Source: Lachnospiraceae bacterium (lineage in GTDB: Bacteria; Bacillota; Clostridia; Lachnospirales; Lachnospiraceae). Taken from it: a stretch of DNA of 38,875 nucleotides. Positions 17,480-27,230 of the stretch are shown in pieces. The number at the start of each line of letters is the position of its first letter. Position 1 is the first letter of the stretch. The translations under genes and the position numbers were made by a program. The stretch spans positions 1-38,875 of the forward strand of contig JAFXAZ010000059.1 in NCBI GenBank assembly GCA_017521985.1, read 5' to 3'. Under the pieces are notes generated by a model. It was given only the letters and a program-made list of their open reading frames with translations. It was not told the DNA's origin and made no database searches.

Positions 17480-17556
17480 TAAATGCAAATAACATACGTA
17501 TTATTTTGTCCATAAATTAATTTGACAAAAAAATTTTCTTTTACAACACAATTAGC

Positions 17557-17591
17557 AAAAAAATATCCGGTCAGCCCTACACTAACCGGAT
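17557..17591 (-). terminator. Terminator of the GH25 gene
   Basis: ATCCGGT (17565-17571) and ACCGGAT (17585-17591) form a 7-bp stem around a 13-nt loop. On the minus strand a run of seven T follows after ATA. It lies just downstream of the GH25 stop. Confidence 0.8.
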
Positions 17592-17617
17592 GTATTTCCT
17601 ATAAATACCAAATTATC

Positions 17618-19159
17618 CTATTCTTCTACAGGTACTTCATACACGTAAATGTAGCTGCTGACACAATAAAGTGTTTGTCCATTGTATTCTACTTTGGACC
17701 AGCCCAGCTCTTCGTTAATACCGACACGTCGGAATGTTTCACCATAATGTGCGGTTGCAACAACAGTGGAATTTTCAGAGGTAACACTAGGGATATTGCG
17801 AAGGTTTACTTCAATCTTAGCCATAACCGTTTCGTCACAGGCAATAAATTCTGTCTGGATTCCATCCTCCGAATTGGACGTATTTTCCTCCGGTCTAGGA
17901 ACCGGTTCGGGTGCCTTTACCGTCAAATCCGTAGTCAAAAGACTTGACACTGCATAATAGGTCTCGCCATTATAAATCACTCTGGACCAGCCGCTGGAAC
18001 TAATACCGGTTCGCGTGGCAGTCTGTCCATTTTGCAGCGTGAGCATAATCTGACTGTCATTGCCTTGACTTGGAATGTTTCGAAGATTGGTAGCATCTTT
18101 TGCCGTAACCGTCTCATCTACCTCTGTAAAGGTATGACCGGCTTCTACATCTGCCGCCACTCTCTCCGGTGGTGTACTATCCTTCGGTGCAGCAACCGTT
18201 TCATATCCAAAATAAGCTACATTAATATCTATGGGAGAATGAATTCCCGCCACAGTACCATTGTTGGTATATTGCCACATATCATGTGTTCTTGAATAAT
18301 CAGCCTCCGGTATTTGCGGATATGGAAGTCCCGGATACCAGGAAAGCCATATTTTGTAGTTTTTTTCCAATTCAGAAGTTACCCACTTACTATCATTTAA
18401 TAACTCGTTTCTGGAAGCATAAAACATCGGTGTATAGCCTAGTTCGTAAATTGTATTTAAAAATACTTTTGCAAGCTCCGTGCGCTCTTCTTTTGTAAGA
18501 TGAAGCTGTCTGCTCTTTGGATTTTCATAATTTTCACAATCATACACCACAGGGTAAGTAATTGGATATTGGGCTATGGAATCTGCAACCCACTGCGCTT
18601 CTTCTATAGCCTCTTCCTCGTTAATGGCAGTGGAAAAGAAATACACACCCACATGGATACCGTTTGCAGCCGCTTCCTGCATGTTGTATTTGGCACTGCT
18701 GTCTTCTACAATTTCACCGCTTTCCATGGTACGATAACCAACTCGAATCATAGCAAAATCAATACCCTCTGCAGCTACTTTAGCCCAATCGATATTACCC
18801 TGATACCTGGAAACATCAATACCGAGGGTAATTTTAGAATTCTCTACAGCACCATCTGCAATCAAAATCTGCGGTTCTTCTTGCAGTGTTTGTACTTCTG
18901 ATGGCTCTGAAGTTACTTGATGCGTGATTTCAAAAATATTCTCTGAACTCTGCATGTCTTCATCCACAGCAGGCATTGTTTCTGTCAAAACGTCTGAAGA
19001 AGTAGAAATACTCTCATACGCATCCTGCTCATCTCCGCTGAACATAAGAAAGTACGCACCGGCAAAAATTGCAATCAGTAGAAATACCGTTACAGCAATT
19101 AATAATATATATTTAAATTTGGATGGTCTGTCATCTAAGTAAAAATCATCTTGTCTCAT
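17618..19159 (-). CDS. Membrane-anchored GH25 muramidase with two SH3 domains
   Basis: A 513-aa cell-wall hydrolase. The N-terminus is cytosolic, a TM helix lies at about 16-40, and an acidic Ser/Thr/Glu linker spans 41-108. The GH25 catalytic domain spans about 110-320, with LGIDVSRYQG (Asp115) and VVYDCEN (Asp207, Glu209) as the catalytic acids. Two bacterial SH3 repeats follow (about 340-415 and 435-510), each with a VNLRNIPS or TNLRNIPS phrase that marks wall-binding SH3_3 modules. Such enzymes cleave the N-acetylmuramic acid to N-acetylglucosamine bond in peptidoglycan. The TM anchor suggests housekeeping wall remodelling, not phage lysis. No holin or phage gene is nearby. A TAGGAG ribosome site sits somewhat far (14 bases) from the ATG. 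Confidence 0.93.
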   Translation of the reverse strand: MRQDDFYLDDRPSKFKYILLIAVTVFLLIAIFAGAYFLMFSGDEQDAYESISTSSDVLTETMPAVDEDMQSSENIFEITHQVTSEPSEVQTLQEEPQILIADGAVENSKITLGIDVSRYQGNIDWAKVAAEGIDFAMIRVGYRTMESGEIVEDSSAKYNMQEAAANGIHVGVYFFSTAINEEEAIEEAQWVADSIAQYPITYPVVYDCENYENPKSRQLHLTKEERTELAKVFLNTIYELGYTPMFYASRNELLNDSKWVTSELEKNYKIWLSWYPGLPYPQIPEADYSRTHDMWQYTNNGTVAGIHSPIDINVAYFGYETVAAPKDSTPPERVAADVEAGHTFTEVDETVTAKDATNLRNIPSQGNDSQIMLTLQNGQTATRTGISSSGWSRVIYNGETYYAVSSLLTTDLTVKAPEPVPRPEENTSNSEDGIQTEFIACDETVMAKIEVNLRNIPSVTSENSTVVATAHYGETFRRVGINEELGWSKVEYNGQTLYCVSSYIYVYEVPVEE

Positions 19160-19230
19160 AATATTTTCTACATACTCCTATATGGTATTACTTTGTTTAA
19201 AAAAGTCTGAATCATAGTTAATAATATACC

Positions 19231-19267
19231 AAAAAATCAGAGCGCCTGCAACAACGTACAGACGCTC
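19231..19267 (-). terminator. Terminator after carB
   Basis: GAGCGCCTG and CAGACGCTC (8 of 9 pairs plus a G-U) enclose a 10-nt loop. On the minus strand the stem is followed by GATTTTTT. It lies just after the carB stop. Confidence 0.85.
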
Positions 19268-19286
19268 AAAACTTAAGATTTTATGA

Positions 19287-22200
19287 TTATTTAATTTCGC
19301 TGTGATACTCCTGAAGGGACTTGATTTCACTTTCCGGATTATTCTTAATGAAGTGAATACCATCTGCGGAAGCCTTTGCGGCTGCAATAGTTGTCATATA
19401 AGGAATCTTTGCCTTAATAGCAGCCTTTCTCAAGTAACTATCATCATCACGGCTATCCTTACCAATTGGAGTATTAACAATGATATCAATCTTTCCATTG
19501 GTAATAAGGTCATTGATATTTGGACGACCTTCGTGAAGCTTCAGAACCTTTTCAGCAGGAATGCCGGCTGCAGTAATTACATCATAGGTGCCACCGGTAG
19601 CCATAATCTTGAAGCCATCTTCATAGAAACTTCTTGCGACCTCTACAACCTCCGGTTTATCTTTTCTGTTTACAGAAATAAGAACCGTGCCTTCTAATGG
19701 AAGCTTGCTGCCAACGCCTTCCTGAGCTTTGTAGAATGCTTCACCATAAGAAGCAGCCATACCGAGAACTTCACCGGTAGAACGCATTTCAGGTCCTAAA
19801 ACAGGGTCTACCTCCTGGAACATATTGAATGGGAATGCAGCTTCCTTTACACCATAGTTAGGGATATTCTGTTCCTTTAAGTCCTTAATCGGTGATGGAC
19901 GACCGGTAATCTCGGAAGTAATAATGTCCGTAGCAAGAGGTACCATGCGGATGTTACATACCTTGGATACTAATGGAACGGTACGGGAAGCACGTGGATT
20001 TGCTTCTAAAACATATACCTTGCCATTTTCAATTGCATACTGCATATTCATAAGACCGCGTACATGCATTTCCTCTGCAATCTTACGTGTATATTCCTTG
20101 ATAGTTTCCACATTTTCCGGAGAAATATGGGCAGAAGGAATAATACAAGCGGAGTCACCGGAGTGAACACCTGCAAGCTCGATATGCTCCATAACAGCAG
20201 GAACAAATGCATGCTCTCCATCGCTGATTGCATCAGCTTCACACTCTAAAGCATGATTTAAGAAACGGTCAATAAGGATTGGTCTGTCCGGAGTTACACC
20301 TACTGCAGCATTCATATACTCTGTAAGTGCGGTTTCATCATAAACCACTTCCATACCACGACCACCAAGTACGTAAGAAGGACGTACCATTACCGGATAA
20401 CCTATTCTGTTTGCAATTTCTATAGCTTCTGCTACATTTACAGCCATTCCGGATTCCGGCATAGGAATTTCTAACTTATCCATCATAGCACGGAATAAGT
20501 CACGATCTTCTGCAAGATCAATAACTGCCGGAGAAGTACCGAGAATCTTTACACCATTCTTCTCTAAGTCTGCTGCAAGGTTAAGCGGAGTCTGTCCACC
20601 AAACTGTGCAATAACACCGAGAGGCTTTTCTTTCTTATAAATGCTTAATACATCTTCTAAGGTAAGAGGTTCAAAGTATAACTTATCAGAGGTATCGTAG
20701 TCTGTAGAAACAGTTTCCGGATTACAGTTTACGATAATAGTCTCAAAACCAAGCTTCTTTAATGCCATGGAAGCATGTACACAGCAGTAGTCAAATTCAA
20801 TACCCTGACCGATACGGTTTGGACCGCCGCCGAGAATCATAATCTTTGGCTTATCTTCATTTACAGGGTTTTTGTCCTCTGCATTATAAGTGGAGTAATA
20901 ATATGCACTATTCTCTGTGCCGGATACATGAACGCCTTCCCAAGCTTCCTCTACACCAAGAGCAATTCTGCGGCCACGGATATCATCTTCCGGAATATTT
21001 AAAATCTGACTTAAATATTTGTCAGAGAAACCGTTTTTCTTTGCAGAAATAAGTGCTTCATCTGCAGGCATATAGCCTTTCTTCGCAGCAAGTGCTTCTT
21101 CCTCTTCCACCAATTCCTTCATCTGTTCGATGAACCAATGCTTAACCTTGGTGATTTCGTGGATTTCCTCTACGGTTGCACCTTTACGAAGTGCTTCATA
21201 CATAAGGAAATGACGTTCACTGGAAGGGGTAATTAACTTCTTTAATAAAGCATCCTTGCTTAAACGATTGAAGTCCTTAGCATAACCCAAGCCGTAACGA
21301 CCTGTTTCCAAAGAGCGAATTGCTTTCTGGAATGCTTCCTTGTAGGTCTTACCGATACTCATAACTTCACCAACGGCACGCATCTGTGTACCAAGCTTGT
21401 CTTCTACACCTTTGAACTTTTCAAATGCCCAGCGAGCAAACTTAATTACCACATAATCGCCGTCCGGAACGTATTTGTCAAGGGTACCGTACTTACCGCA
21501 AGGAATATCCTTTAAGGTAAGACCGGTTGCAAGCATAGCGGAAACAAGGGCAATCGGGAAACCGGTAGCCTTGGATGCTAAAGCGGAAGAACGGCTGGTT
21601 CTAGGGTTAATTTCAATAACAATAATTCTATCAGAAACAGGATCATGTGCAAACTGTACGTTAGTACCACCAATAACCTGTACGGAATCTACAATCTTAA
21701 ATGCCTGTTCTTTTAAGCGGTCCTGTACTTCCTGAGAAATAGTAAGCATAGGTGCAGAACAGAAAGAGTCACCGGTATGAACACCTAATGGGTCGATATT
21801 TTCGATGAAACATACAGTAATCATGTTACCTTCTGCATCACGAACTACTTCAACTTCTAATTCTTCCCAGCCTAAAATAGACTCTTCTACTAAAACCTGT
21901 CCAACTAAGGAAGCCTGTAAACCACGTGCACAAACAGTCTTTAACTCTTCTTTATTGTAAACAAGACCGCCGCCTGCGCCGCCCATAGTGTATGCAGGAC
22001 GAAGAACAACCGGATAACCAAGTTTATCTGCGATAGCAAGAGCTTCCTCTACAGTATAAGCAACCTCACTGCGTGCCATTTCAATACCGAGTTCATTCAT
22101 TGTTTTCTTGAATTCGATACGATCTTCACCACGTTCTATAGCATCTACCTGAACACCGATAACTTCTACATTATATTTGTCTAAAATTCCTGCCTGATGT

Positions 22201-22505
22201 AATTCAGAACAAAGATTTAAACCGGACTGACCACCTAAGTTCGGCAGCAATGCATCCGGACGTTCTTTTGCAATAATCTGCTCTAAACGCTCTACGTTCA
22301 AAGGCTCAATATAAGTTACGTCTGCAGTCTCAGGGTCTGTCATAATGGTCGCCGGATTGGAGTTAACCAATACGATTTCGTAACCTAACTTACGAAGTGC
22401 TTTACAAGCCTGTGTACCTGAATAGTCAAATTCACATGCCTGACCGATAATAATTGGGCCTGAGCCGATAATCAACACCTTGTGGATGTCTGTTCTTTTT
22501 GGCAT
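19287..22505 (-). CDS. carB: Carbamoyl-phosphate synthase large subunit
   Basis: A full-length 1072-aa CarB. It makes carbamoyl phosphate from bicarbonate, ATP and glutamine-derived ammonia for pyrimidine and arginine synthesis. Two homologous ATP-grasp halves are visible. The first carries KVLIIGSGPIIIGQACEFDY and GYPVVLRPAYTMGGAGGG. The second carries IMILGGGPNRIGQGIEFDYC and GYPVMVRPSYVLGGRGMEVV. An MGS-like allosteric domain closes the protein (FKIMATGGTYDVI). AAGGAGGGG precedes the ATG. The usual partner carA (the glutaminase) is not beside it, and no other pyrimidine or arginine gene is in the window. The gene has its own promoter and terminator, so it is a single-gene unit. Confidence 0.98.
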   Translation of the reverse strand: MPKRTDIHKVLIIGSGPIIIGQACEFDYSGTQACKALRKLGYEIVLVNSNPATIMTDPETADVTYIEPLNVERLEQIIAKERPDALLPNLGGQSGLNLCSELHQAGILDKYNVEVIGVQVDAIERGEDRIEFKKTMNELGIEMARSEVAYTVEEALAIADKLGYPVVLRPAYTMGGAGGGLVYNKEELKTVCARGLQASLVGQVLVEESILGWEELEVEVVRDAEGNMITVCFIENIDPLGVHTGDSFCSAPMLTISQEVQDRLKEQAFKIVDSVQVIGGTNVQFAHDPVSDRIIVIEINPRTSRSSALASKATGFPIALVSAMLATGLTLKDIPCGKYGTLDKYVPDGDYVVIKFARWAFEKFKGVEDKLGTQMRAVGEVMSIGKTYKEAFQKAIRSLETGRYGLGYAKDFNRLSKDALLKKLITPSSERHFLMYEALRKGATVEEIHEITKVKHWFIEQMKELVEEEEALAAKKGYMPADEALISAKKNGFSDKYLSQILNIPEDDIRGRRIALGVEEAWEGVHVSGTENSAYYYSTYNAEDKNPVNEDKPKIMILGGGPNRIGQGIEFDYCCVHASMALKKLGFETIIVNCNPETVSTDYDTSDKLYFEPLTLEDVLSIYKKEKPLGVIAQFGGQTPLNLAADLEKNGVKILGTSPAVIDLAEDRDLFRAMMDKLEIPMPESGMAVNVAEAIEIANRIGYPVMVRPSYVLGGRGMEVVYDETALTEYMNAAVGVTPDRPILIDRFLNHALECEADAISDGEHAFVPAVMEHIELAGVHSGDSACIIPSAHISPENVETIKEYTRKIAEEMHVRGLMNMQYAIENGKVYVLEANPRASRTVPLVSKVCNIRMVPLATDIITSEITGRPSPIKDLKEQNIPNYGVKEAAFPFNMFQEVDPVLGPEMRSTGEVLGMAASYGEAFYKAQEGVGSKLPLEGTVLISVNRKDKPEVVEVARSFYEDGFKIMATGGTYDVITAAGIPAEKVLKLHEGRPNINDLITNGKIDIIVNTPIGKDSRDDDSYLRKAAIKAKIPYMTTIAAAKASADGIHFIKNNPESEIKSLQEYHSEIK

Positions 22506-22568
22506 ATTAATACCCCTCCTTAGTGTTTGGTGAATAAATACTTTGGTTTGTATTTTTTCCTACTCTCT

Positions 22569-22596
22569 ATTATATATTTTATAAGAAAAATCACAA
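22569..22596 (-). promoter_or_regulatory. Promoter of carB
   Basis: Minus-strand TTGTGA (22591-22596) and a perfect TATAAT (22569-22574) are 16 bp apart, leaving a leader of about 55 nt. I see no PyrR-type antiterminator in that leader. Confidence 0.55.
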
Positions 22597-22656
22597 GCAT
22601 TTTTTTAACAAAAATTGGCTTATTTTTAGAACAATTTTTGCTACAATTTATAAAAT

Positions 22657-24423
22657 TTACTTTTTAAGTAATATTCTTACAGAACAATTGGCATAATCCC
22701 GGCTAATTTCCTTATAATTCGTTGCACCAAGACTCTTTAAAACTTTATTCAAAACAACGTTCTCATCTAGAAAATTTGTAACCTCTACCAAAAGATAATC
22801 CCCTGATTCCTTCGGGTAATCCGCAGCTAATATATCAATATTTCCCTCGTACACCACTCCAACTCTATTGCACTGTGCTAAAATGCTGAGTTCATCAGAG
22901 CTTTCATTGTAACTTCCGTCCGGAATTACAAACACGCAGTCCGTATTGGCCGGAACTTCGTACGCTTCCTGTCCACCCGGATTTAAATATCCCGGAGCAT
23001 TTATGAAGTAATTGTTGGTACCTATTAAAAGAACTGATACTGCAAAAAGTGTGCCATATGCCAGCTTGTCTGCCCCAAATGAAAGCTTACCTGAGATAAG
23101 AGCTGCCACGGCCTTTGCTGAAGAAAACACGGCACTTACTACCATGATACACCAGAACGGATAGGTGCACATCACATATCGGTCAGATAAAAACGGAGAA
23201 ATCTGACCGACCACATATGTGTACGCTACAATAGGTATGCACAGCAACGAAAGCTTTGCAAACGGTACTTTTTTACGAGACACGATACAACCTGTAATGG
23301 CTAGTATAACCAAGAAAACCGGAATCCATTTATACCCACCAAACATATTTTGAACAATCTGTCCCCACATATGCTCTGCTTTAAACATATAAAACTCGCC
23401 GGTTTTTAAAACCTCCAAAGAAGCGGTACCGCGATATCCTCTAAATACATGCTTGATGGCAAAAGGCCAAATTATAATACCGGTAATTGCTGCGCTTGCA
23501 AGAGTCATTACATAAGTGAGTACACTTTTCCATTTTCGATGCAGTGCCATAATGACCAACATTACCGCCGCAATTACAATAGCATACAACACAAAATAAT
23601 ACTGAGTATAATATCCACCCAAAACACTGAAAAAAAGTGCTGCTATTAATTTCTTGGAAAATCTAAAGTCTGATTTTAAAATTTCCATATGTACATACAA
23701 ACACAGAAGCGTCATTAACGTCAAAAGTGCGTACATACGGATAAACATAGCCGTTGACATAAATCCGGCCGAACATGCATAAACCGCTGTGATTGCCAGA
23801 GCCGCACGTTTTCCGCCAAAATGCTTTTCTGACATCTTATAAAGCGTCACTAACGCAATCAGCAACACGATAATATTCAGTGAAATACCGTACCATTTAG
23901 AAAAACTGCCCTGAAAAACAGAACAAATCGTATGTAAAAGCATATAAAAAAATGGTGGATGTACATCGCCACGTTGATTATAATATACGGACGCATAATT
24001 AAAGGTATTACTCTCACATACCGACAGATAATCTACATAGTCCTGCCCCGGAACCCAGGTCGTCGTATAAGTATCTGCGCTGTTGGCTTGAGCAATCAGA
24101 TATGCCTGATAAATTTCGCTGCCGTAAAAATCAAAATCACATTCCCTTAGTATTTTGAAATCTTTTATTAAATTAGAAAATAAATCTACAAAACTCTCAC
24201 CTGCGCCATACTCGTTCATCCAATCCTTTACATCATAGCCACTGAGACCAAAATGCATAAACGGCAAATACTCGCTATTGGAAAGCCCATAAGAATACAG
24301 CTCATCCACATGATAGCCCTCTTTTTGATTTCCAAAATATATCATGGCGCATAAACTCGTTATTAAAATAAAAGCTAAAACAAAAATCGGTATGTGTTTC
24401 TTTGGTAGTTTCTTCATAATCAC
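22657..24423 (-). CDS. Polytopic GT-C-type glycosyltransferase (PMT/GT39-like)
   Basis: A 588-aa membrane protein with about 10-12 TM helices and a C-terminal soluble domain of about 100 residues. An acidic pair just after TM1 (GYHVDELYSYGLSN) and a GDVHPPFFYMLLH segment in a later loop match lipid-sugar-dependent GT-C glycosyltransferases of the GT39/YfhO-like group. RMYALL and the charged loops are also typical. Such enzymes move sugars from polyprenyl phosphate carriers to wall polymers or proteins on the outer face. Which acceptor is used is unknown. The start is GTG 24423, with AGGGA six bases upstream; ATG 24417 is possible but too far from it. The preceding gene is separated by a hairpin, and carB downstream has its own promoter. 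Confidence 0.82.
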   Translation of the reverse strand: MIMKKLPKKHIPIFVLAFILITSLCAMIYFGNQKEGYHVDELYSYGLSNSEYLPFMHFGLSGYDVKDWMNEYGAGESFVDLFSNLIKDFKILRECDFDFYGSEIYQAYLIAQANSADTYTTTWVPGQDYVDYLSVCESNTFNYASVYYNQRGDVHPPFFYMLLHTICSVFQGSFSKWYGISLNIIVLLIALVTLYKMSEKHFGGKRAALAITAVYACSAGFMSTAMFIRMYALLTLMTLLCLYVHMEILKSDFRFSKKLIAALFFSVLGGYYTQYYFVLYAIVIAAVMLVIMALHRKWKSVLTYVMTLASAAITGIIIWPFAIKHVFRGYRGTASLEVLKTGEFYMFKAEHMWGQIVQNMFGGYKWIPVFLVILAITGCIVSRKKVPFAKLSLLCIPIVAYTYVVGQISPFLSDRYVMCTYPFWCIMVVSAVFSSAKAVAALISGKLSFGADKLAYGTLFAVSVLLIGTNNYFINAPGYLNPGGQEAYEVPANTDCVFVIPDGSYNESSDELSILAQCNRVGVVYEGNIDILAADYPKESGDYLLVEVTNFLDENVVLNKVLKSLGATNYKEISRDYANCSVRILLKK

Positions 24424-24464
24424 TAAAGTTCCCTGTAATTTTTATAAGGAAAGTTGCTTTATAA

Positions 24465-24498
24465 AAGGGATTGGCAAGTAAATACTCGTCAATCCCTT
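24465..24498 (-). terminator. Hairpin after the esterase gene
   Basis: AAGGGATTG and CAATCCCTT form a perfect 9-bp stem around a 16-nt loop. Only a short TTTT follows on the minus strand, so termination may be partial. Confidence 0.6.
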
Positions 24499-24571
24499 GA
24501 GTAGTTGCATAATTCCATGTATGTATATACAAAAATTATACCCCTTTGCTATTTAAAAATCAATCATAATT

Positions 24572-25624
24572 TTAACCTAACACCGAAAAAAGAAGCTCAT
24601 ACCCCTCATCATGGTCAGAAATTGTATGTCCGCCTTCCCAGACATCAAATTTATAATTCTCCGGAACACCGAAGGCTTCGAAATAATCCTTTACCCGTTC
24701 TGCTTCCCCAATAGCGCTGTTATAGTCAAATACCTGGTCTTCCATACCCACCTGCACGTATAATTTACGTGGTGCGCAGAGTGCTGCCACTTCTGCATCC
24801 TGAAATTGTAATGCAGAGGCTTTATAGGACCAATCTGCCCAATCATACACGTCACGGTCATTGAACACTCCGGCACAGTAGCCTGCTTTGATTCTGGTAT
24901 CCGCTGCCATGGTATGTAAGGTAAAATATCCACCGTAAGATAGTCCAATCATGGCTATCTTTTCCGCATCAATTTCTTTCATATTGGATACATAGTCAAG
25001 GCTTTTCGTAATTCCACTAATTTCCAAAGCTGTAATACTGCCACCAAAACGCTTCATATCCACATCGGTCTTGTGTCTGTTATGTGGAATCGCATGCGCA
25101 CGCTGGGTGGCGATTTCCGTCATACTCCACAAAAGTAGCTGCGGTGCCAAAATGGCAACTCCACGTGCCATTGCTCTTTGTACCATGTGGTTGTAGTTGT
25201 TTTTGCCATTCATATCTGAGCAAAGCTCCGGAGTACCTCCGCCGCCATGCTGTGCAATCACTAACGGCATTGGCTCTTTCACATCATGTGGCAAAAGAAG
25301 CATGGAATAAAAAGGAATTTCATCCGTAATATACACCGTCAAACGATAAATCTTACATACCTCGTCACTTCCCACGTATGTCATTTCCACCGGCTTAGAT
25401 GCTTTCTTTGCAAAAAGCTGCATGCCTAACATCTCTTTATATTTTTCACGGTAGTATTCCTGATTTTTTACAAATTCTTCCGGGGGCATACTATTTCTTC
25501 TTACGTTTTTGCACTCCTCATTCATTTTCTTAATATATTCCTGAATTCCTTCTACATATCTGGCACGATAATCATCTGCAGCAGCAGGATCCTCATCCCA
25601 AATTTGTTTACCTAAATATTCCAT
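24572..25624 (-). CDS. Alpha/beta hydrolase, acetyl-xylan-esterase or dienelactone-hydrolase type
   Basis: A 350-aa cytoplasmic hydrolase. An N-terminal helical extension spans residues 1-80. The core starts with PLVIAQHGGGGTPEL (oxyanion region). The nucleophile elbow is GLSYGGYF with Ser229. The acid is near Asp296 (QVGMEDQVFDY) and the histidine is His333 (WEGGHTISD). The large N-terminal part and the motif spacing resemble the COG1506/COG0412 border families used for deacetylating sugars. GGTGAT precedes the ATG. It starts 44 bp after the stop of the arabinose-isomerase-like gene and is probably its operon partner, suggesting removal of acetyl or feruloyl groups from an imported pentose-containing glycan. 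The substrate is inference. Confidence 0.85.
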   Translation of the reverse strand: MEYLGKQIWDEDPAAADDYRARYVEGIQEYIKKMNEECKNVRRNSMPPEEFVKNQEYYREKYKEMLGMQLFAKKASKPVEMTYVGSDEVCKIYRLTVYITDEIPFYSMLLLPHDVKEPMPLVIAQHGGGGTPELCSDMNGKNNYNHMVQRAMARGVAILAPQLLLWSMTEIATQRAHAIPHNRHKTDVDMKRFGGSITALEISGITKSLDYVSNMKEIDAEKIAMIGLSYGGYFTLHTMAADTRIKAGYCAGVFNDRDVYDWADWSYKASALQFQDAEVAALCAPRKLYVQVGMEDQVFDYNSAIGEAERVKDYFEAFGVPENYKFDVWEGGHTISDHDEGYELLFSVLG

Positions 25625-25668
25625 AATATCACCTGTTTCCTTTTAAAACATTGTATCATGAGTATGAC

Positions 25669-27114
25669 TTATTTTACAATCACATACTCAATTCCAAGAA
25701 TTTCTGCAATTTTTGCAATGGTGTCTGCATGATGGCCGATACCTAATGCATAATGATGTGTCGGGCCTTCCATAACCCACTTTTTAATAAATTCCTTGGT
25801 TGTCGGCTCAAAGAAACCACGTGTATTGGTATTGCCTGTTGGTGGAATAGGACCTTTCTTGGACATACCCTCTCCAATTACAAACTTAAAGGTACCTGCT
25901 CCTGTCTGTGTAATACCAAGCATGGTAATAGGACCTTCTTTGATTTTAAATTCAACAGATGCGCCGCGTCCAGGCTTTCCGTGATATTTCTTTAAACTAC
26001 GTAATACCGGCTTACCCTCTGCAATGGTTAAATGATGAGGACCATCGTGACCTACTAAAATAAAGTCTTCCTCAAAATCAAATGGATGGAATTCTGCAAA
26101 GCTGCCGCCAATATCCAATCTGTCCATAATTAACATGGCAACGCAGGTCTTTAAGTCAAACTCACCACACATTGGAATACCCTGTGCATTAAGAATAGAA
26201 TTACCAACAATTAAAGAGCTGGTTACTTCACGCTGAATGGTGTTGTCACGGGCTTCATAATAATATGCTAAACCGGTCAAGTTATATTTTTCTACAAACT
26301 TATCAAGGGCAACTGCGGATTTTGCAGCCTGATATTTATCTGCATCGGTAAGCTTTGTAGTAATTGGGTCACTCTTTGGCTCCGGCATATCAAACTCTGC
26401 ATCAATGATTGCAATTTTTGCCTGAATTTCTTCCTCTGTTACAGTCTCATACACTTCTACCAAATCTTCTACTTCCAAAAGCGGTACATGAACACCAAAA
26501 GATGCAGAAACAGCAGTTGGGTCAGCATGCATATCGTACATAGCCTCCATGGTATGTCCCATAAGACCCATACGTGCACCATTTAAGTCGTGAAGTACCT
26601 TTGCAATATCACACCACTTAGTCAATTCCTTGTCAGCCTCTGCATCATTATACAAGGTACCGATAATTACATCATAAACTTTCTTACCAAGTCTGTATGC
26701 TACACCGGTAAACTCCGGTACAGAACAAATGTTGTCATTTTCCAACTGCATAAAGGTATTCGCCTTGGTGTAGTCCAATTTGCTCAGTGGCTGTAATGCT
26801 ACTAAAATCATTGGGACATTGGAATCACGAATAATTGGTGCAAATACAGAAGAGGTAGCATAGGTTACCATGTTACACATCAGTAAGTCCACATCTGCAG
26901 CCTTAATTGCTTTTACTGCTTCGAATGCCTTTTCGGAACTGTCTACCATACCGAAATCTACTACTTCTACGTCCTTTGCTTCCACCATGGCTGTGAAATC
27001 ATGGTGATAACCCATGATATTGTCTAAAAGACCATCGAACTGTGCCCAGTAGGTAGCATGTGCCACTGCAAAAATTCCGATTCTTGCAGTACGTTTGTTT
27101 TTACGTTCAATCAT
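25669..27114 (-). CDS. L-arabinose/L-fucose isomerase-family protein
   Basis: A 481-aa sugar isomerase-like enzyme. An N-terminal Rossmann-like domain comes first (RIGIFAVAHATYWAQFDGL, then DVDLLMCNMVTYATSS). The C-terminal half holds histidines and acids that would bind metal and sugar (GEFDLKTCVAML, FAEFHPFDFEED, GHDGPHHLTIAEG, GPTHHYALGIGHHAD). The ending EILGIEYVIV matches AraA. Classical AraA isomerises L-arabinose to L-ribulose with Mn2+. The sequence looks divergent from textbook AraA, so substrate is open. I start at ATG 27114 because GGAGG sits 8 bases upstream; the earlier start would overlap that site. No kinase or epimerase lies beside it. It is divergent from an AraC-type regulator. 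Confidence 0.8.
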   Translation of the reverse strand: MIERKNKRTARIGIFAVAHATYWAQFDGLLDNIMGYHHDFTAMVEAKDVEVVDFGMVDSSEKAFEAVKAIKAADVDLLMCNMVTYATSSVFAPIIRDSNVPMILVALQPLSKLDYTKANTFMQLENDNICSVPEFTGVAYRLGKKVYDVIIGTLYNDAEADKELTKWCDIAKVLHDLNGARMGLMGHTMEAMYDMHADPTAVSASFGVHVPLLEVEDLVEVYETVTEEEIQAKIAIIDAEFDMPEPKSDPITTKLTDADKYQAAKSAVALDKFVEKYNLTGLAYYYEARDNTIQREVTSSLIVGNSILNAQGIPMCGEFDLKTCVAMLIMDRLDIGGSFAEFHPFDFEEDFILVGHDGPHHLTIAEGKPVLRSLKKYHGKPGRGASVEFKIKEGPITMLGITQTGAGTFKFVIGEGMSKKGPIPPTGNTNTRGFFEPTTKEFIKKWVMEGPTHHYALGIGHHADTIAKIAEILGIEYVIVK

Positions 27115-27147
27115 GTTATTTTCCTCCAAAAAAATATTTTTTTCTTT

Positions 27148-27176
27148 ATTTTAGGAAAATACTGTGTTATCATCAA
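27148..27176 (-). promoter_or_regulatory. Likely promoter of the isomerase-esterase operon
   Basis: Minus-strand TTGATG (27171-27176) and TAAAAT (27148-27153) are 17 bp apart, about 34 bp upstream of the isomerase ATG. The hexamers are imperfect, as expected for a regulator-dependent promoter. Confidence 0.45.
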
Positions 27177-27230
27177 CTTACATTCCAAAGAATTATTCGT
27201 AAAAAACAAAGATTTTAAGAGGTCACATAC

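Noticed and set aside
17618-19159. GH25 gene as a prophage endolysin
   Set aside because: It has an N-terminal TM anchor and C-terminal SH3 repeats, with no holin, terminase or other phage gene nearby.
22609-22640. CAAAAATTG/CAATTTTTG hairpin between the glycosyltransferase gene and carB as a terminator
   Set aside because: The stem is almost entirely A-T and is followed by A residues, not T, on the minus strand. Its stability is doubtful.
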